DNA of 64,000 bases from Cichorium intybus (Eukaryota; Streptophyta; Magnoliopsida; Asterales; Asteraceae): NCBI GenBank assembly GCA_023525715.1, contig CM042011.1, positions 60,151,354-60,215,353 of the forward strand, in the 5' to 3' direction. Every line of letters starts with the position of its first letter. The stretch's first letter is position 1. The translations under genes and the position numbers were made by a program. Under the pieces are notes generated by a model. That model was not told the DNA's origin. It was given only the letters and a program-made list of their open reading frames with translations, and ran no database searches. Below are positions 41,801-53,320 of this stretch, one piece after another.

Positions 41801-42474
41801 CATGAACAAAGTCTATTTACTCAGATAAGTTCGGACGAGCGAGCGGGGTACTTATAACTAAAAGAAATTTTAGTCAGTCCATCCATGCTTCTACAAAGTC
41901 TGTACTTTTTGTTAGTTACCTGTTTAATATTTTATATAAATAATGACTTCCGCTTAAAAAAGCGTTTGATTCTTGTTGAAAACAATTTTCACTGTTTTAT
42001 ACAATTTTCTAAAAGAGGATAGCCAATTGTTTTTATAACTAGACTTTTATTATTGGGAATTTTAAAAGTCACATGTATTTGATAATTACAAGGTGAAAGA
42101 TAAACAAGTTGTTGAGACACTGTTAATTTGATGAGTTAACTGCCATTGCTAAGTTGATTGTAGTTGCTGCTGCCACTGATGGCAATCAGCGTGTGTTGCC
42201 GCTGATTACATTTTTGTCTAAGCCACTGAAGAGTGCTCGTGAGCTGACAGTTTAATCCTTATATGTTAGAGATTAATTAAAAGAAGATAGAGTTTCTTTA
42301 TAACAAAAGATCCTATCTGGAAAGGATTGCATTCCCGATTTTATCTAGCTTATTTGCTAAGATAGGGTTTTATAATTTTGTTATAAATTTCGATGATCCT
42401 CTTTGTGTAACATCATCGAATAGGAGTGTGTCTATAATCAGAGTATGTTCTCTGGTTATTCCTATATTCTGAAA

Positions 42475-44398
42475 GGGTAAATTGCATAAAAGTCACTAAG
42501 TTTTCCAATTTTCTCGATTTTGACACTGCATTTTTAGTTTTTGCAATTAAGTCATTATGTTTTCAGAAAAGTTGCAATTAAGTCATTATGTTTTCCAAAA
42601 AGTTGCAAAAATGACCATATGACCGGATTACCAGGTCATATGGTCAGATTTGCAATTTTTCAGAAAACCTAATGACTTAATAGCAAAAATAAAACATAGT
42701 GTCAAAATCAAAAAATCTGAAAAAGTTAGCGACTTTTAGGGTTTATTTCATAAAAAACCCTAAATTTTCAACTTTTTTCTGCTTAAACCTAAAACTTTAT
42801 TTTTTTCAAAAAAAACCTAAATTTTGGAGAAACTTTTTAATTTATCCCTTTAACCGGTTTTACAGGTTATACATATTTTTTTTTTCAGAAAAAACCCTAA
42901 TTTCTTTTTTTTTTTCGGGAAAAAACCCTCAATTTCAGTGATTTTTTCAACAAAAAATGTTTCTTCGTTTTTGTAATTGACATAACTTTCATATACGATG
43001 TCCAAATTCTACGAACTTTATATCCCTGGAAAGGTCGTAAGTAATACTACAACTTTGCTTTACTGACTTTTGTTTGAATATGTTCAGATATTTCGCTACA
43101 CTAGCTTGTTTTCTTATAATAGCTGTATATTTTGCATACGAGCTTTGTTTTGGACATTCTATAAGTCGACGGATTCGTAAACACGAATACATTGTGTAAT
43201 GAATATTATTTAAACCAAACTATTATTTGTAGTATTATAATTTCCAATAATACATTAGGAAAGTTATGAAAATTACATTTCAACGTATTATCCTAATTTG
43301 CACTCTGGTTGACTTTTGTTGACCAAATTTGACGGACATTACAGACAGGGTCACAAGAAAGCGACGACGTGGCACTTATGTGGTTGGAGTTTGAACGGTA
43401 CAATTTAAACCTTCACGAACGGATGAAATTTGAAATAAAAAGGCTTATAAAGACAAACAACGAGCCCACCATGATCGACAACGAGCCCGCGAAGAAAAAC
43501 AACGACTAAAAGACATAAAATATTTCCTAATGTATTATTGGAAATTATAATACTACAATACGCTATTTCGAATCAATTATCGAGTAAACGTTATAATTTC
43601 GAATAATAGACTATAGTAGCGTAAAATTCGATAAATCATACAAATAATATTTTGGTTTAAATAATATTAATTACACGATGTATTCATGTTTACGAATCCG
43701 TCGACTTTTAGAACGTCGAAAACAAAGCTCGTATGCAAAAGATACAGCTATTATAAGAAAAACAAGCCAGTGTAGCGAAATATCTGAACATATTGAAACA
43801 AAAGTTAGTAAAGCAAAGTTGTAGTACTACTTACGACCTTTTCAGGGATATAAAGTTCGTAGAATTTGGACATCGTATATGAAAGTTATGTCAATTACAA
43901 AAACGAAGAAACATTTTTTTTTGTGAAAAAATCACTGAAATTGAGAGTTTTTTTCGGAAAAAAAAGAAATTAGAGTTTTTTCTGAAAAAAAAAAAGTATG
44001 TATAACCTGTAAAACCGGTTAGGGCGATAAATTAAAAAGTTTCTCCAAAATTTAGGTTTTTTTTTGAAAAAAATAAAGTTTTAGGTTTAAGCAGAAAAAA
44101 GTTGAAAATTTAGGGTTTTTTATGAAATAAACCCTAAAAGTCGCTAACTTTTTCAGATTTTTTGATTTTGACACTATGTTTTATTTTTGCTATTAAGTCA
44201 TTAGGTTTTCTGAAAAATTGCAAATCTGACCATATGACCTGGTAATCCGGTCATATGGTCATTTTTGCAACTTTTTGGAAAACATAATGACTTAATTGCA
44301 ACTTTTCTGAAAACATAATGACTTAATTGCAAAAACTAAAAATGCAGTGTCAAAATCGAGAAAATTGGAAAACTTAGTGACTTTTATGCAATTTACCC
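42475..44398. mobile_element. foldback element with about 0.8-kb arms, 9-bp TSD
   Basis: The outer ends are exact inverted copies (gggtaaattgcataaaagtc and its complement). The arms run 42475-43262 and 43525-44398 with very few mismatches, apart from an extra block of about 85 bp in the right arm (about 43561-43646). The central spacer is about 260 bp and contains a short repeated 'gacaacgagccc'. The 9-bp duplication attctgaaa flanks the element (42466-42474 and 44399-44407), pointing to a MULE-type foldback. It is non-coding; a transcript would fold into a long hairpin. Confidence 0.92.
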
Positions 44399-44799
44399 AT
44401 TCTGAAACTATTCTAATCAATAGAGTTTTGTTTCTAAATCTTCTACTTGTTTGCTTGTTGAATCGTGTTTTGGGACCTACACGAGTTGGCGAAGATGAAG
44501 TTCCAACACATTCTTCATGTGGCAGAAAACCATGTGAAAATAAAAAGGAGAATACAAATGTGACAATCTTTAATGTTATGACATATAAATTAGTATGTGC
44601 CATGAAACTTTCTTGTTTGTTGTTTAGATACTATAAAATGTACAAATTGCTAAATAACAACTTAAAACATTATTTGCCATATTTTATGACCAAATGAAAT
44701 GAAAATACTATTAAAGAAGGATCAATCAAGCTTGATCATGCTATATATGCTCTACCACTTGTCTTTTGAGAGGACCATAATAGAATTGTAAGAAGGGTT

Positions 44800-45507
44800 G
44801 GCACAAGAGTAACTCCAACAATTATTCTTACTCGAACCAAAGGTTCACCAATAGAACGTATAGCTCAATCATAATTGCATCTTGATAATGAGAGACGTAA
44901 GTGAGATTCAAAAGATAAAGAAGTTGAGAACATGTCTACAAAATGAATGCATTAATTGCTCTTCTTGCATCCAATGTTTTAAAACCCAGGTTTTTAGTTG
45001 ACCCGATGTGGTGACTGGGTCACGGGTCAACCGGTCCAACCGGTTCAACCGCCGACTTAACCCGGTTTTTACAATCTTCATGTATTCTATATTTTTCAAC
45101 ATAATTATATATTTATAAAACATAAACAATGTAATTTTATATTTTTAGTACCAAAAAAGATATTTTGTCAATTTTTATAAGAAAATTTTGTTAAATTTGA
45201 TGAACTAATGGTAGACTAATCTTAAAAGTTTAAGTCTTGAACTCTTTAACAAAGTTTTTAAATCCCAAATTCTAAGTTTTTGTTTCAACTGCCGGGTCAA
45301 CCCGGTTCCGGGTCACTGGTCCAACCGGTTTTTTGAGAAAACCGGCTGGTTCAATCCAAGTCAGAAATTAGCAAAAACCCGGTCATAGTTGACCCACTCT
45401 CTTCACCGGGTCACGGTCCAACCGGTTCGACCGGCCGGATCAACCCGGGTTTTAAAACATTGCTTGCATCACAAGGTTTGGCATTACCAGATTTCTTATA
45501 TACTGTA
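44800..45507 (+). pseudogene. decayed transposase-like gene, C-terminal part, split by a MITE
   Basis: Plus-strand text reads RRVGTRVTPTIILTR near 44795-44840, a pattern seen near the C-terminus of plant Ptta/En/Spm-type transposases. Further on, MNALIALLAS at 44943 continues across the hAT MITE as QGLALPDF, because the 8-bp duplication keeps the reading in register when the insert is ignored. Stops occur between the pieces, so the gene is dead. The link to 41376-41800 is an inference. Confidence 0.4.
44972..45462. mobile_element. hAT-type MITE, 8-bp TSD cttgcatc
   Basis: The left end reads CAATGTTTTAAAACCCAGG and the opposite strand of the right end reads CAATGTTTTAAAACCCGGG. The subterminal regions are rich in 'ccggtccaaccggttcaacc' words. 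The 8-bp duplication cttgcatc lies at 44964-44971 and 45463-45470. The element is 491 bp and non-coding. Confidence 0.92.
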
Positions 45508-45643
45508 CTAGGTTATAACCCGTGTTCAACACGGTTTGTAATTAAAATAGATAATAAGTGAATTGGTAAAAAAATGAACTAAGTTAGTTTTATTAAAAAT
45601 GTTGATATACAAAACATGTTCACAATTATAAATTACTAACATT

Positions 45644-45790
45644 TTATGAACAACATCTAACACCACTTTTCTTTAAATTACGCTTGGCTAAATATTCAAA
45701 TGCTTGACATATATTAGAGTTACAACCACCTAACATAAATGTACCAGAGTGGAAATGTGTCATTCTAAACATCTCCGTTACTTTCTCCAT
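45644..45790 (-). CDS. small ORF near the Helitron H4 3' end, unknown
   Basis: A 48-codon frame begins MEKVTEMFRMTHFHSGTF, continues through GGCNSNICQAFEYLAKR and ends in TAA. The amino-acid pattern looks more protein-like than the flanks, with cysteines at about positions 23, 28, 45 and 46. I do not recognise the family. It may be a captured exon or chance. No promoter or splice support was found. Confidence 0.25.
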   Translation of the reverse strand: MEKVTEMFRMTHFHSGTFMLGGCNSNICQAFEYLAKRNLKKSGVRCCS

Positions 45791-47234
45791 GTTTGTTTTC
45801 GACAGATAGTTAACTATTAACGATTAGTTTCTTTTCAACCCTTAACGTTTTGGTAAAAAAAAAATGTGTGTTGATTTTTTGGTTAAATATAACAATACGT
45901 TTATGTTTTGCTTTAAATATATAACTAAGTTTTAGTTTTCAAGTTAAAAATAATAATACAACTTTGTTTTTAGTTAAATATAATAGTACGTTTATGTAAG
46001 TTTTTAATGGATGACCGTGCAATCCTAAGTTTCATCTAGCATAGTAGGAAAGACATCATTCTTATAATTTGAGGGACTTGAGTTTGATTTCAATCAATCC
46101 TTTTTATTTATCATGTAATGTAGGATAAAATCACAGGCGATTCTTATGTCGAAGGGTAAACCAGGTAAATGCATGTTATATTGTAATCGCTAAAAAATGA
46201 AAAAAAAACCAACTCAATGTAAAACCGTAAAAACTTATAAAATTTAGTATTAAACCGCAATGTGGCACGCCATCATATTGATGGGTCTTTTAATAAAATT
46301 ATGTTCCTTATAATATAGATCATTCATAACTAATTTTGTCGAGCATATTTAAAAAAATATTTACAATATATAATCATGTCATTTCGTCAATTTAGTGATG
46401 CGCCATTTTATATTTCTATTGCAAACCAACTCATGGTGTGCAAGTGAGGGGTCTGATTAAGGGCTTTGTTTTTGTAATTTTTAAATCATCAAACTAAAAT
46501 AAGAAAATATTAATGATAGCCACAAAATTCTTTAGGTATTTATATATCTAGTTATATGTTTATCTCGTTAATATATAAACAGAAAATGCATATACCCCAT
46601 TTTGTTTTTTACCATTCCAAGCTGAATGAGGGTGACAGGTCACAATGGAATTGATACTATAACTGTTGGAATTGGAATCATATAATATGCTATGCAAGCT
46701 CAATGGAATTATTTTATTGTAAAGTGTATTATACCACCTATTTTTATTTATTTCTATTGTACACACAAACACACAAAGATTTATAACGTCAATATTGTAT
46801 TCTCATTTTCTTTTTGTAAATTAAAGCATTGAACTTACAAACATAGATAGAGACATACACATAAAGATACAAAGACATGCACATAACAATCACTTAATAT
46901 ATGCATTTACATTTGCAGACTTATATACTTCAAACCATCATAGTTTCCAACAGGATGAAGAATAGGACGTTTTCCACTGTTGATGACTTTCAATCTAATA
47001 ATAAATGGGAAAAAGGAATATTGTTTTTTATTGAGCAAAAACAACATTTTAACATTATAGAAAACAAACACTATAACCTTGATGAGAAAAAAAAAACATG
47101 TCGCTGTTAAGTCAAAAAACATATCTAATAGAAAAAATAGACAGCAGAAAAAAAACATGTCCCTGAATTTCTCTATTAATCGTTCTTTCCGCATTAGGTA
47201 AAAATGGAGCACTCATACATAGTTTAGTAGATTA

Positions 47235-47529
47235 AGGGGTGGTTGTTTGTTTTTGACTAAATGGGTTAAATTTTACACTTAATCTGTACAACTATATATA
47301 TGTCTGTTTCTTTTTTACTTAATCGGAACAGTATGACCTAATGGGTTAAGCACACCTTTTACCTATTTGCCCTTCATTTTTCCTACCAACTCCTTTCAAA
47401 TTTAAATTGATGAATAATGAGAAACTTGTTAACCGTAATGAAAGGGTAAAAATGGTATATGGTCTAAGAAAGGAACAGCCCCTAAGTCTGTCCCCATTAA
47501 ACCCATTAAGTCAAAGAGAAAAAACACCT
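47235..47529. mobile_element. possible MITE inside Helitron H4
   Basis: The left end reads aggggtggttgtttgttttt then gactaaatgggtt; the opposite strand of the right end reads aggtgttttttctc then tttgacttaatgggttt. The match is imperfect and no clean target duplication was found. Confidence 0.4.
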
Positions 47530-47629
47530 TCATGATTCTATCTCAAGATTGTTAAAAGATTTCTAACCTATAAGGGGAATGTAAGGGGAATCCTCTGAAT
47601 GTAGATTCAAACCGGCTCTTACAAGACCG

Positions 47630-49200
47630 ATGAAACCAAAAGGTAAAAACCGGAAGTACATGAAAAGGTGTCGAGTTTGCCGCCTTTTTTTGCTCAACAA
47701 TCCCATCAACAAAAACTGTGAAATCATCAAACCAATAAATCCTAAAATTTATCTAATTAAAGATATAGTTGTTTCTATAGCATCTTATTTGCAGTGCTCT
47801 CTTTTACGGTGCCTTAATAAAGAAAAAAAGTTAAAATGCAACAGGGAGATAGAACTAACAAAGAATTTGGTGAATGGAAGCTTCTTCGTCTAATCAGACT
47901 GCTTTAAACCAGCAAATGGCAAGTAACGACAAGTAAATTTTTATTTCATGCTTATTACTGAACTAACCAGAAGACCTAAAGCACAACTCAAACACTTACC
48001 ATTATCACTATTCTAAACAATTTTATATGGTATTGAAATGAATTTAACAAAACACCATTTAAGTGATTCAACAAATAAACAATTACAAGTTAACCATAAG
48101 TCAAGAATCATTTGATTGATAACTATAAAAAAAACTTAACAGCAAAGAACCATACAAAGTTAATATCTCGGATCTGAGAAACAAAGACCGCATCTGCATT
48201 TCACAAATTGGTGTGACTAATATGTTATAATCTTGGACTTCATAGTTTCAAGTTGTGACTATTAGAACAAAAACATAAAGAGTGTATCCGCCCCTCACTT
48301 GTTACCGACATATAATGAGTTATATAAAAGAAACTTGCGTAGTTATCGATTTAATTTAGATTTGTTGGAATTTCCAGATATACCTTAAAGTGCAAATAGG
48401 TATTTTGGCTTCACGTTATTGATGAATAATTGTACTATGCTTCTACAAGCAGCGATAGATTTCATCAAAAAACTTCCTGAAGCAACAAACAGAAAACCAG
48501 AAACATGTTGTTCAATCGGTTAACACATACAATGATGTACACCAATACAAACAAAATTAAAAAATTTGAATATGTTAGATTCAATAATATGATTAAAGAG
48601 ACAAATAATTCTATTCGATTTTGTAACAAACGGCTTTGAAATCGTTGGTGATACTCTGATTTTACAGGGGATGATGTTTGCTCACCATGGCTTCCAAATC
48701 ATCGCCTTTTGGTTTTTCGGCAAATTAGGCGACTTGACCCTTGTTATCGAACTTCAAAAGTCCAAAATCAAGTGCTCGATTGAAAATTTCCAACAAATTC
48801 GATAAAAAAAAAGAAACGGGAAAAAGGATTAAGTGTATAAGATTAAAAAATCGAGATTAATGTTACGGACCTTATCTCCTCATATATTGAAGAGGCGTGT
48901 TCATGAAAACCTACATCAAAATCGACTTGCAGCAGAGCAATACTTTGTTGGTCTGACCTAATAGAGATCGTGGACAGAACGTGGAAGAGGCTTAGTAGAG
49001 GCAGTCACAAAAAAACCCTAAATCATAGAGCAATATGAATGCGATTTATATATGAAATCGTATCAATGTTTAGAAAGAAAATCGGAAGATTGGTTTCCGG
49101 GGATGAGGGATATTGATTTCAAATTTCAAAAATAGAAGACCACAATCATGGCGATTAATTCGGGAAGAAGGCGACAGTGTTTTAGGCTGGGAAATCAATG
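47630..49200. other. Helitron H4 interior, no gene recognised
   Basis: An 87-codon open stretch at 47630-47893 and GC-richer text near 48640-48760 show no domain. Captured host material is possible at the latter but not demonstrable by eye. Confidence 0.4.
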
Positions 49201-49287
49201 CGGAGGAGTTTTATAAGAGTGACAAGTGGCAAATAGGACTCTAAAAAGATGACATGTGGCATAAAAGCTTTCTTTTATTATAGAAGA

Positions 49288-50500
49288 TAGAAGATAGACA
49301 TGATATGCCTCAAACACAAGTAAGAAATTTTTATATTGATCGACTAATGCATTACTTGTATAAGCATTTTTGGCGGTTTGTAGTAGCAATTTTTTTTTTT
49401 TTTTTTTTTTTTTTGCATCATGTTTTTAACAATGGACTACTAATGTTTTCTTCAAATATTGATATCAGAAGTCATTACCAAATAGCCAAGAATCTATAGG
49501 TACGACATGTGAAGTATCCCGAAAAGCAGTTGAAATTGTGGTAAATTATCATCATAGTATGTTGTAAACAGTTTTTTGCACTTGTTTATTGTTTTTCAAT
49601 TAATTCATCAATTACACTATCTGACAGAAATTCGAAAAATAGTGAAAAAATTTGTTTCATCTCCGCCTTTGACTCGAAATGTTGTAAAACCATCTCACAT
49701 GGATTCACTTAAATTACAACATATGTGTGTGTGTGACTTAAACGTTATAATGTTAATATGAGATATATCTATATAGATACGAAAATGTAGAATGTTGAAT
49801 CAAACAGCTAGAAACATCATTGCATACAGTACCGTGTACCTTCTATGAGAAAAATGGACAATACATCGAGTTCCACTTGCATTTGATTTATATAGAGTTA
49901 TAGTGGACGAATTAATAAAGTAAGTCGTCTTTTTACCAATCTCGTCTAGTTATCTCCAAACAGTAAGGGATGCAAAAGGTAGTTTTGTGGCTTGACCAAT
50001 AGAGTTTGTCACCTTTGAAAAGCTACGTTGGTTGATCAAGTCATTTTTTATTTATTAAACATTCATTTTATTGTAAATAGTTCTGTTATTTAACATTGCT
50101 TATATTTGTTTCAATGTTCACACCCTAATTTTGTTGTTACATGAACTACAAATAACTTTGGGTCAAGATAATAAAGTGTAAAAGTCAAAGAAGATGAAAA
50201 AGTGGTGTATAAAAATACTAGAGATTAAACAAACAAGAAGCAATGTTATTAAGAAAACATGATTAGATGTTCTCTTTTGCGGTTAAATACTTGCCTACAC
50301 TTTTTGCTTTTTCTTTTTAGATGATTTGTGGGTTTGTTTTGGTTATTATTTTATGGATAGCTATTATATTATTCTTTATTTTAAATTCCGTGAGATTTGC
50401 CCGTGTTATATCATGTTACCGCATTTATGATGTTATCCTTTTTATTTGTGTGACCTTTGTTAGTATTTTTTTTTGGGGTCTTCCAAATCGGGTCTATATC
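49288..50500. other. intergenic DNA, no gene recognised
   Basis: The segment contains a T-run of about 24 at 49390-49413 and scattered short open stretches. The 5' terminus of Helitron H5 probably lies here (a candidate TCTATATAGATACG is at about 49768) but cannot be fixed. Confidence 0.4.
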
Positions 50501-50755
50501 TATTTAATTGGCGTTCTTTTCCTGTCCATTGTAACGTTTTTTTTGTCGGACAACGTTTTTTTTGTCACGCTTTTTTTCCTCTTCCGGATTACATTCCCAC
50601 CGCCATCTAATATTCCGGATGGTTCTCTCATCGCATCATCTTCATCATCTCACCTCGCCTTCATCTTCTTTCTTGCAATCGACGCCGTCTTATTGCTTCT
50701 TCTTTTTTCGAGTAGTTATATACGATTTGGTAGCATAACATTCGTCACCACATCA

Positions 50756-50867
50756 ATGGCTTCTTCCTACAAGAAAAACGAAATCCGAAATCGAAACCCT
50801 AACCCCAAAACTTCCGTTTTGTTAGTAATCGATATGCAGAACCACTTCTCCGCCATCGCCAAACCAA
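50756..50867 (+). pseudogene. captured first exon, isochorismatase/nicotinamidase-like
   Basis: From an ATG at 50756 the frame reads MASSYKKNEIRNRNPNPK and then SVLLVIDMQNHF, the N-terminus of plant isochorismatase-family hydrolases such as nicotinamidases. The Asp of VIDMQ is the family's catalytic aspartate. After about 37 codons the text switches abruptly to the S/T/K-rich sequence of the next gene. The catalytic Lys and Cys are therefore missing and this fragment cannot be active. The T-rich 400 bp upstream may be its captured promoter and leader. Confidence 0.75.
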
Positions 50868-51867
50868 TAATTCCATCAAGCTTACCTCCAACAAAAACTC
50901 CACCAAAACCACCAAACTCCTGGAAAAACCTCTGAAGAAGCTTAACTCGACTTCGAAAGTTATAAATCTTACAAAACCCACTTCCAAATCAACGAATTCG
51001 ACATCGAAACCGTCGAATTCCATAAAACTTGCTTCCAAAACTATGAATTCCACAAGACCCGTTTCCAAAACTACGAATTCGACAAAACCCGCTTCGAAAA
51101 CAACAAAGTCGACGTCCCTTTTGAGCCAAAAAACAACAGATTCGGTGAAAAAGAGCAAACCCACCACAACAGAGAAAAAGTCCAAGTCAACGAAACCAGT
51201 CGGTGGGTTGACTTACCGAGAAGATGACGATGAAGATGATTTCGTTTCGGAAATCAGACAAATCAGAGATCTGCCTTCGAGATTTCAAGAGACATTACTC
51301 CCGGATTTAGAAGTGCTTTCAACGACTTCAAAAGCTTATCTCAACAAAGCCAATAAGCAAATCTCGAAAGGGTTCAATCCCATTGTGGGCAAGAAATATG
51401 CCCCAATGGTTGCTTCAGTCCTCATAATCTTCATCCAAATTTACCTCTCGATCAATTTCTCAATTCTCGCACTCTCTTCACTCGTCACCGGCCTCGAGCC
51501 ATTGAAGTTCTTCTACGCGACTTCGCAATCGACTTACATTTGCATTCAGCCGTTACAAACTCTCGCTTATGTTTTGTACCTTCTGGTTCTGTTGATGTAC
51601 TTTGTATTGGTTTTTTCAATGGAGTCGAGTATGGTGTCGAAATTGCTGGGTCTTGGCCAGACGTATGTGGGGTTCGCTGTTGGGCTTCATTATTACATGA
51701 CGGTGTTCCATAGGGAGGTGCTCCGGCAACCACCAAAGACTAGCTGGAAGGTTCACTATGTCTATGCCACGTGTTTCCTTTTGATTTGTCTGTTAGGTAC
51801 AGCGGAGAGGAGAAAGAAAGCCTGCGTGGTTGATGGCAGCGAGGAAGGCAAAAAGAGTAAAAGATGA
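50868..51867 (+). pseudogene. captured membrane-protein gene, 5'-truncated, long intact frame
   Basis: An open frame runs from the junction at about 50868 through Met 51043 to a TGA at 51865-51867. The N-terminal third is a low-complexity Ser/Thr/Lys/Asn region with repeated 'SKTTNSTKPASKTTKSTS'-type units, followed by an acidic patch (REDDDEDDF). At least four hydrophobic segments follow (around residues 120-145, 165-190, 205-215 and 245-258 counting from Met 51043). I do not recognise the family; it looks like a plant-specific multi-pass membrane protein. The native start has been replaced by the isochorismatase fragment, and the reading frame crosses that join in another phase. The long undamaged frame shows recent capture. 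Confidence 0.6.
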
Positions 51868-52697
51868 AGATGTGATACTCTTAGAAGAACAAGGAGAAAA
51901 TGTTCATGTTAACATCCGACATACCAAGGATTTTAATTGTGTCTGTAAATGTTTTCTCAACCACATATTCAAAGGTATTATTAGTTTATTACGCTCTGTA
52001 CATGTTTTAATTGTATTTCATTTATTTGTCTTTCAAGAATCATTCAAACTTCAATTTTTTTAGGTTTTTCTAATCAATGCAGAAGATCCTCTCTGGTTTA
52101 ACACTTGTGTGGGAATGTGAGGCTTCTGCACATTGCATTATAGAACATCATCAAGGCTATTTATATCTCTTTACAAACGCTGACAAAAATGGGCAGTCGG
52201 TAAATTACCTTTATCTCCTTCGTAGTCATCTTCACTCTTCCAGTCCAAGAAAGTGGGAGGTTAGAGTTTCTTTTAAGAACTCCTTTTTTTACTTGATGAA
52301 AAAGACTTTCTTTTACATTTTTTTTTTATGTTTACAGAATGTGTTAATTGATGACAATGACTTGGTCATTGAGGATGTTGACTTTTGTGACTCACATTTG
52401 GTGGTTATTGTTAAAGAGGGTGAAAGATTCAAACTTTGTTCAGATGCATTACCTTTACCAAGAAACAAGGTTTTATGGATGTTATGAGAATTTATCTTTC
52501 ATGTATGGTTGTTTTTAGTTACTGGGTATAAAAATTTGAGACCTTTTTGCCCTTTTGTCCAACAAGATGCGGTTTATCTTAGAGAGTTTTGCCCACATTT
52601 TCTACCTCTTCCAGAATCAGTTTCTCAAATTACACCTGGATCAAATTATGACTTTTATTCACCAATCATGCGGTTTACAATCTCATCACCTGTGGTA
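51866..52697 (+). pseudogene. captured prolyl-oligopeptidase-like (S9A) fragment
   Basis: Directly after the membrane-protein stop the text reads DVILLEEQGENVHVNIRHTK, then after an intron LTLVWECEASAHCIIEHHQG, then ENVLIDDNDLVIEDVDFCDS, then FCPHFLPLPESVSQITPGSN and MRFTISSPV before a GT donor. These are consecutive blocks of the beta-propeller part of plant prolyl-oligopeptidase-like serine peptidases. Introns at about 51976-52061 and 52259-52337 are retained. A frameshift near 52090 and the absence of the whole catalytic domain (Ser, Asp, His) make it non-functional. Confidence 0.75.
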
Positions 52698-52839
52698 TGT
52701 AAATGTTACTCATAACTGATTATTCACTAGATATATACAGGAAAAGATAATGTATTTTGATGGTAATATTGAAAAGAAATTATAAATCCTTTCATTAATC
52801 CCACAATTTATAAAAGACACTTCAATTTGTGTAATTATG

Positions 52840-53166
52840 ATTTCTTATTATGCATTTGACATGTACAACTTGACCAACTTAGTTGACCATTTTGATCGTC
52901 GTGGCCTCTATCGCTCTATCTTTCCAAGGTATTAAATAGTTTATTTATCTATAAATCTCATGTTTGTAGATATTTTTGTCTTTTCTTTTTACAAAATTTT
53001 GAAATTTATAGACAGTATAATGGAGGGTGATGAACTTGAATCCCTTCAACAATTTTCTCCTGAAGTCGTTATTGAAAATCCAAGTGCAAAAAATGTTGTT
53101 CCTCTCTTACCTCATATTGTTCTTTTTCATGGAACTGAAGATTTTTCAATACCACCAGATGCAAGG
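52840..53166 (+). pseudogene. captured isoprenylcysteine methylesterase-like fragment
   Basis: The first piece reads YNLTNLVDHFDRRGLYRSIF up to a splice site near 52930. After a short intron the second piece reads SIMEGDELESLQQFSPEVVI and then PLLPHIVLFHGTEDFSIPPD. These match the C-terminal half of plant prenylcysteine methylesterases (ICME family, alpha/beta hydrolases), including the region of the catalytic Asp. The Ser nucleophile motif and the final His-containing exon are absent, so this is only an exon pair. Confidence 0.75.
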
Positions 53167-53266
53167 TACTTTCATTTTTTATGTATTATAGCATCCTACT
53201 TTCATTTCTTTCTGTTAGATCATTCTACTTTCAATTTTTTTTCTTTTTATTTAAAAAAAGATAGAG

Positions 53267-53271
<5 letters not shown>

Positions 53272-53318
<47 letters not shown>
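53272..53318. repeat. (TA)n microsatellite in the Helitron H5 3' region
   Basis: About 47 bp of TA dinucleotides between the last captured exon and the 3' terminus. Around it the words 'gaaagtaggatgttataataaa' repeat several times (53170-53560). Confidence 0.9.

Positions 53319-53320
<2 letters not shown>

Larger units (their letters stand above)
45508..49287 (-). mobile_element. Helitron H4 (3.8 kb)
   Basis: The minus-strand 3' end is CCGTGTTGAACACGG (6-bp stem, TGA loop), gttataac, then CTAG at 45511-45508 followed by T. The 5' end is TCTTCTATAATAAAAGAAAG beginning at 49287 and preceded by A; a 7-bp tandem repeat makes 49294 an alternative. Its early sequence (tgccacatgtcat, tgccacttgtca) is typical of plant non-autonomous Helitrons. 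It contains a short minus-strand ORF and a possible MITE, and no RepHel gene. Confidence 0.8.

Noticed and set aside
42100..44480. Possible solo copia LTR surrounding the foldback element
   Set aside because: Candidate TG and CA ends exist (for example near 42120 and 44483), but no matching 5-bp duplication was found.
49767..49790. TCTATATAGATACG as the 5' end of Helitron H5
   Set aside because: It follows an A and starts TC, but the internal sequence is not characteristic and other TC sites are equally possible; left unresolved.
50321..50755. Hydrophobic N-terminal extension of the frame that includes the isochorismatase exon
   Set aside because: The hydrophobicity comes from T-rich promoter or leader DNA; the natural start is the ATG at 50756.
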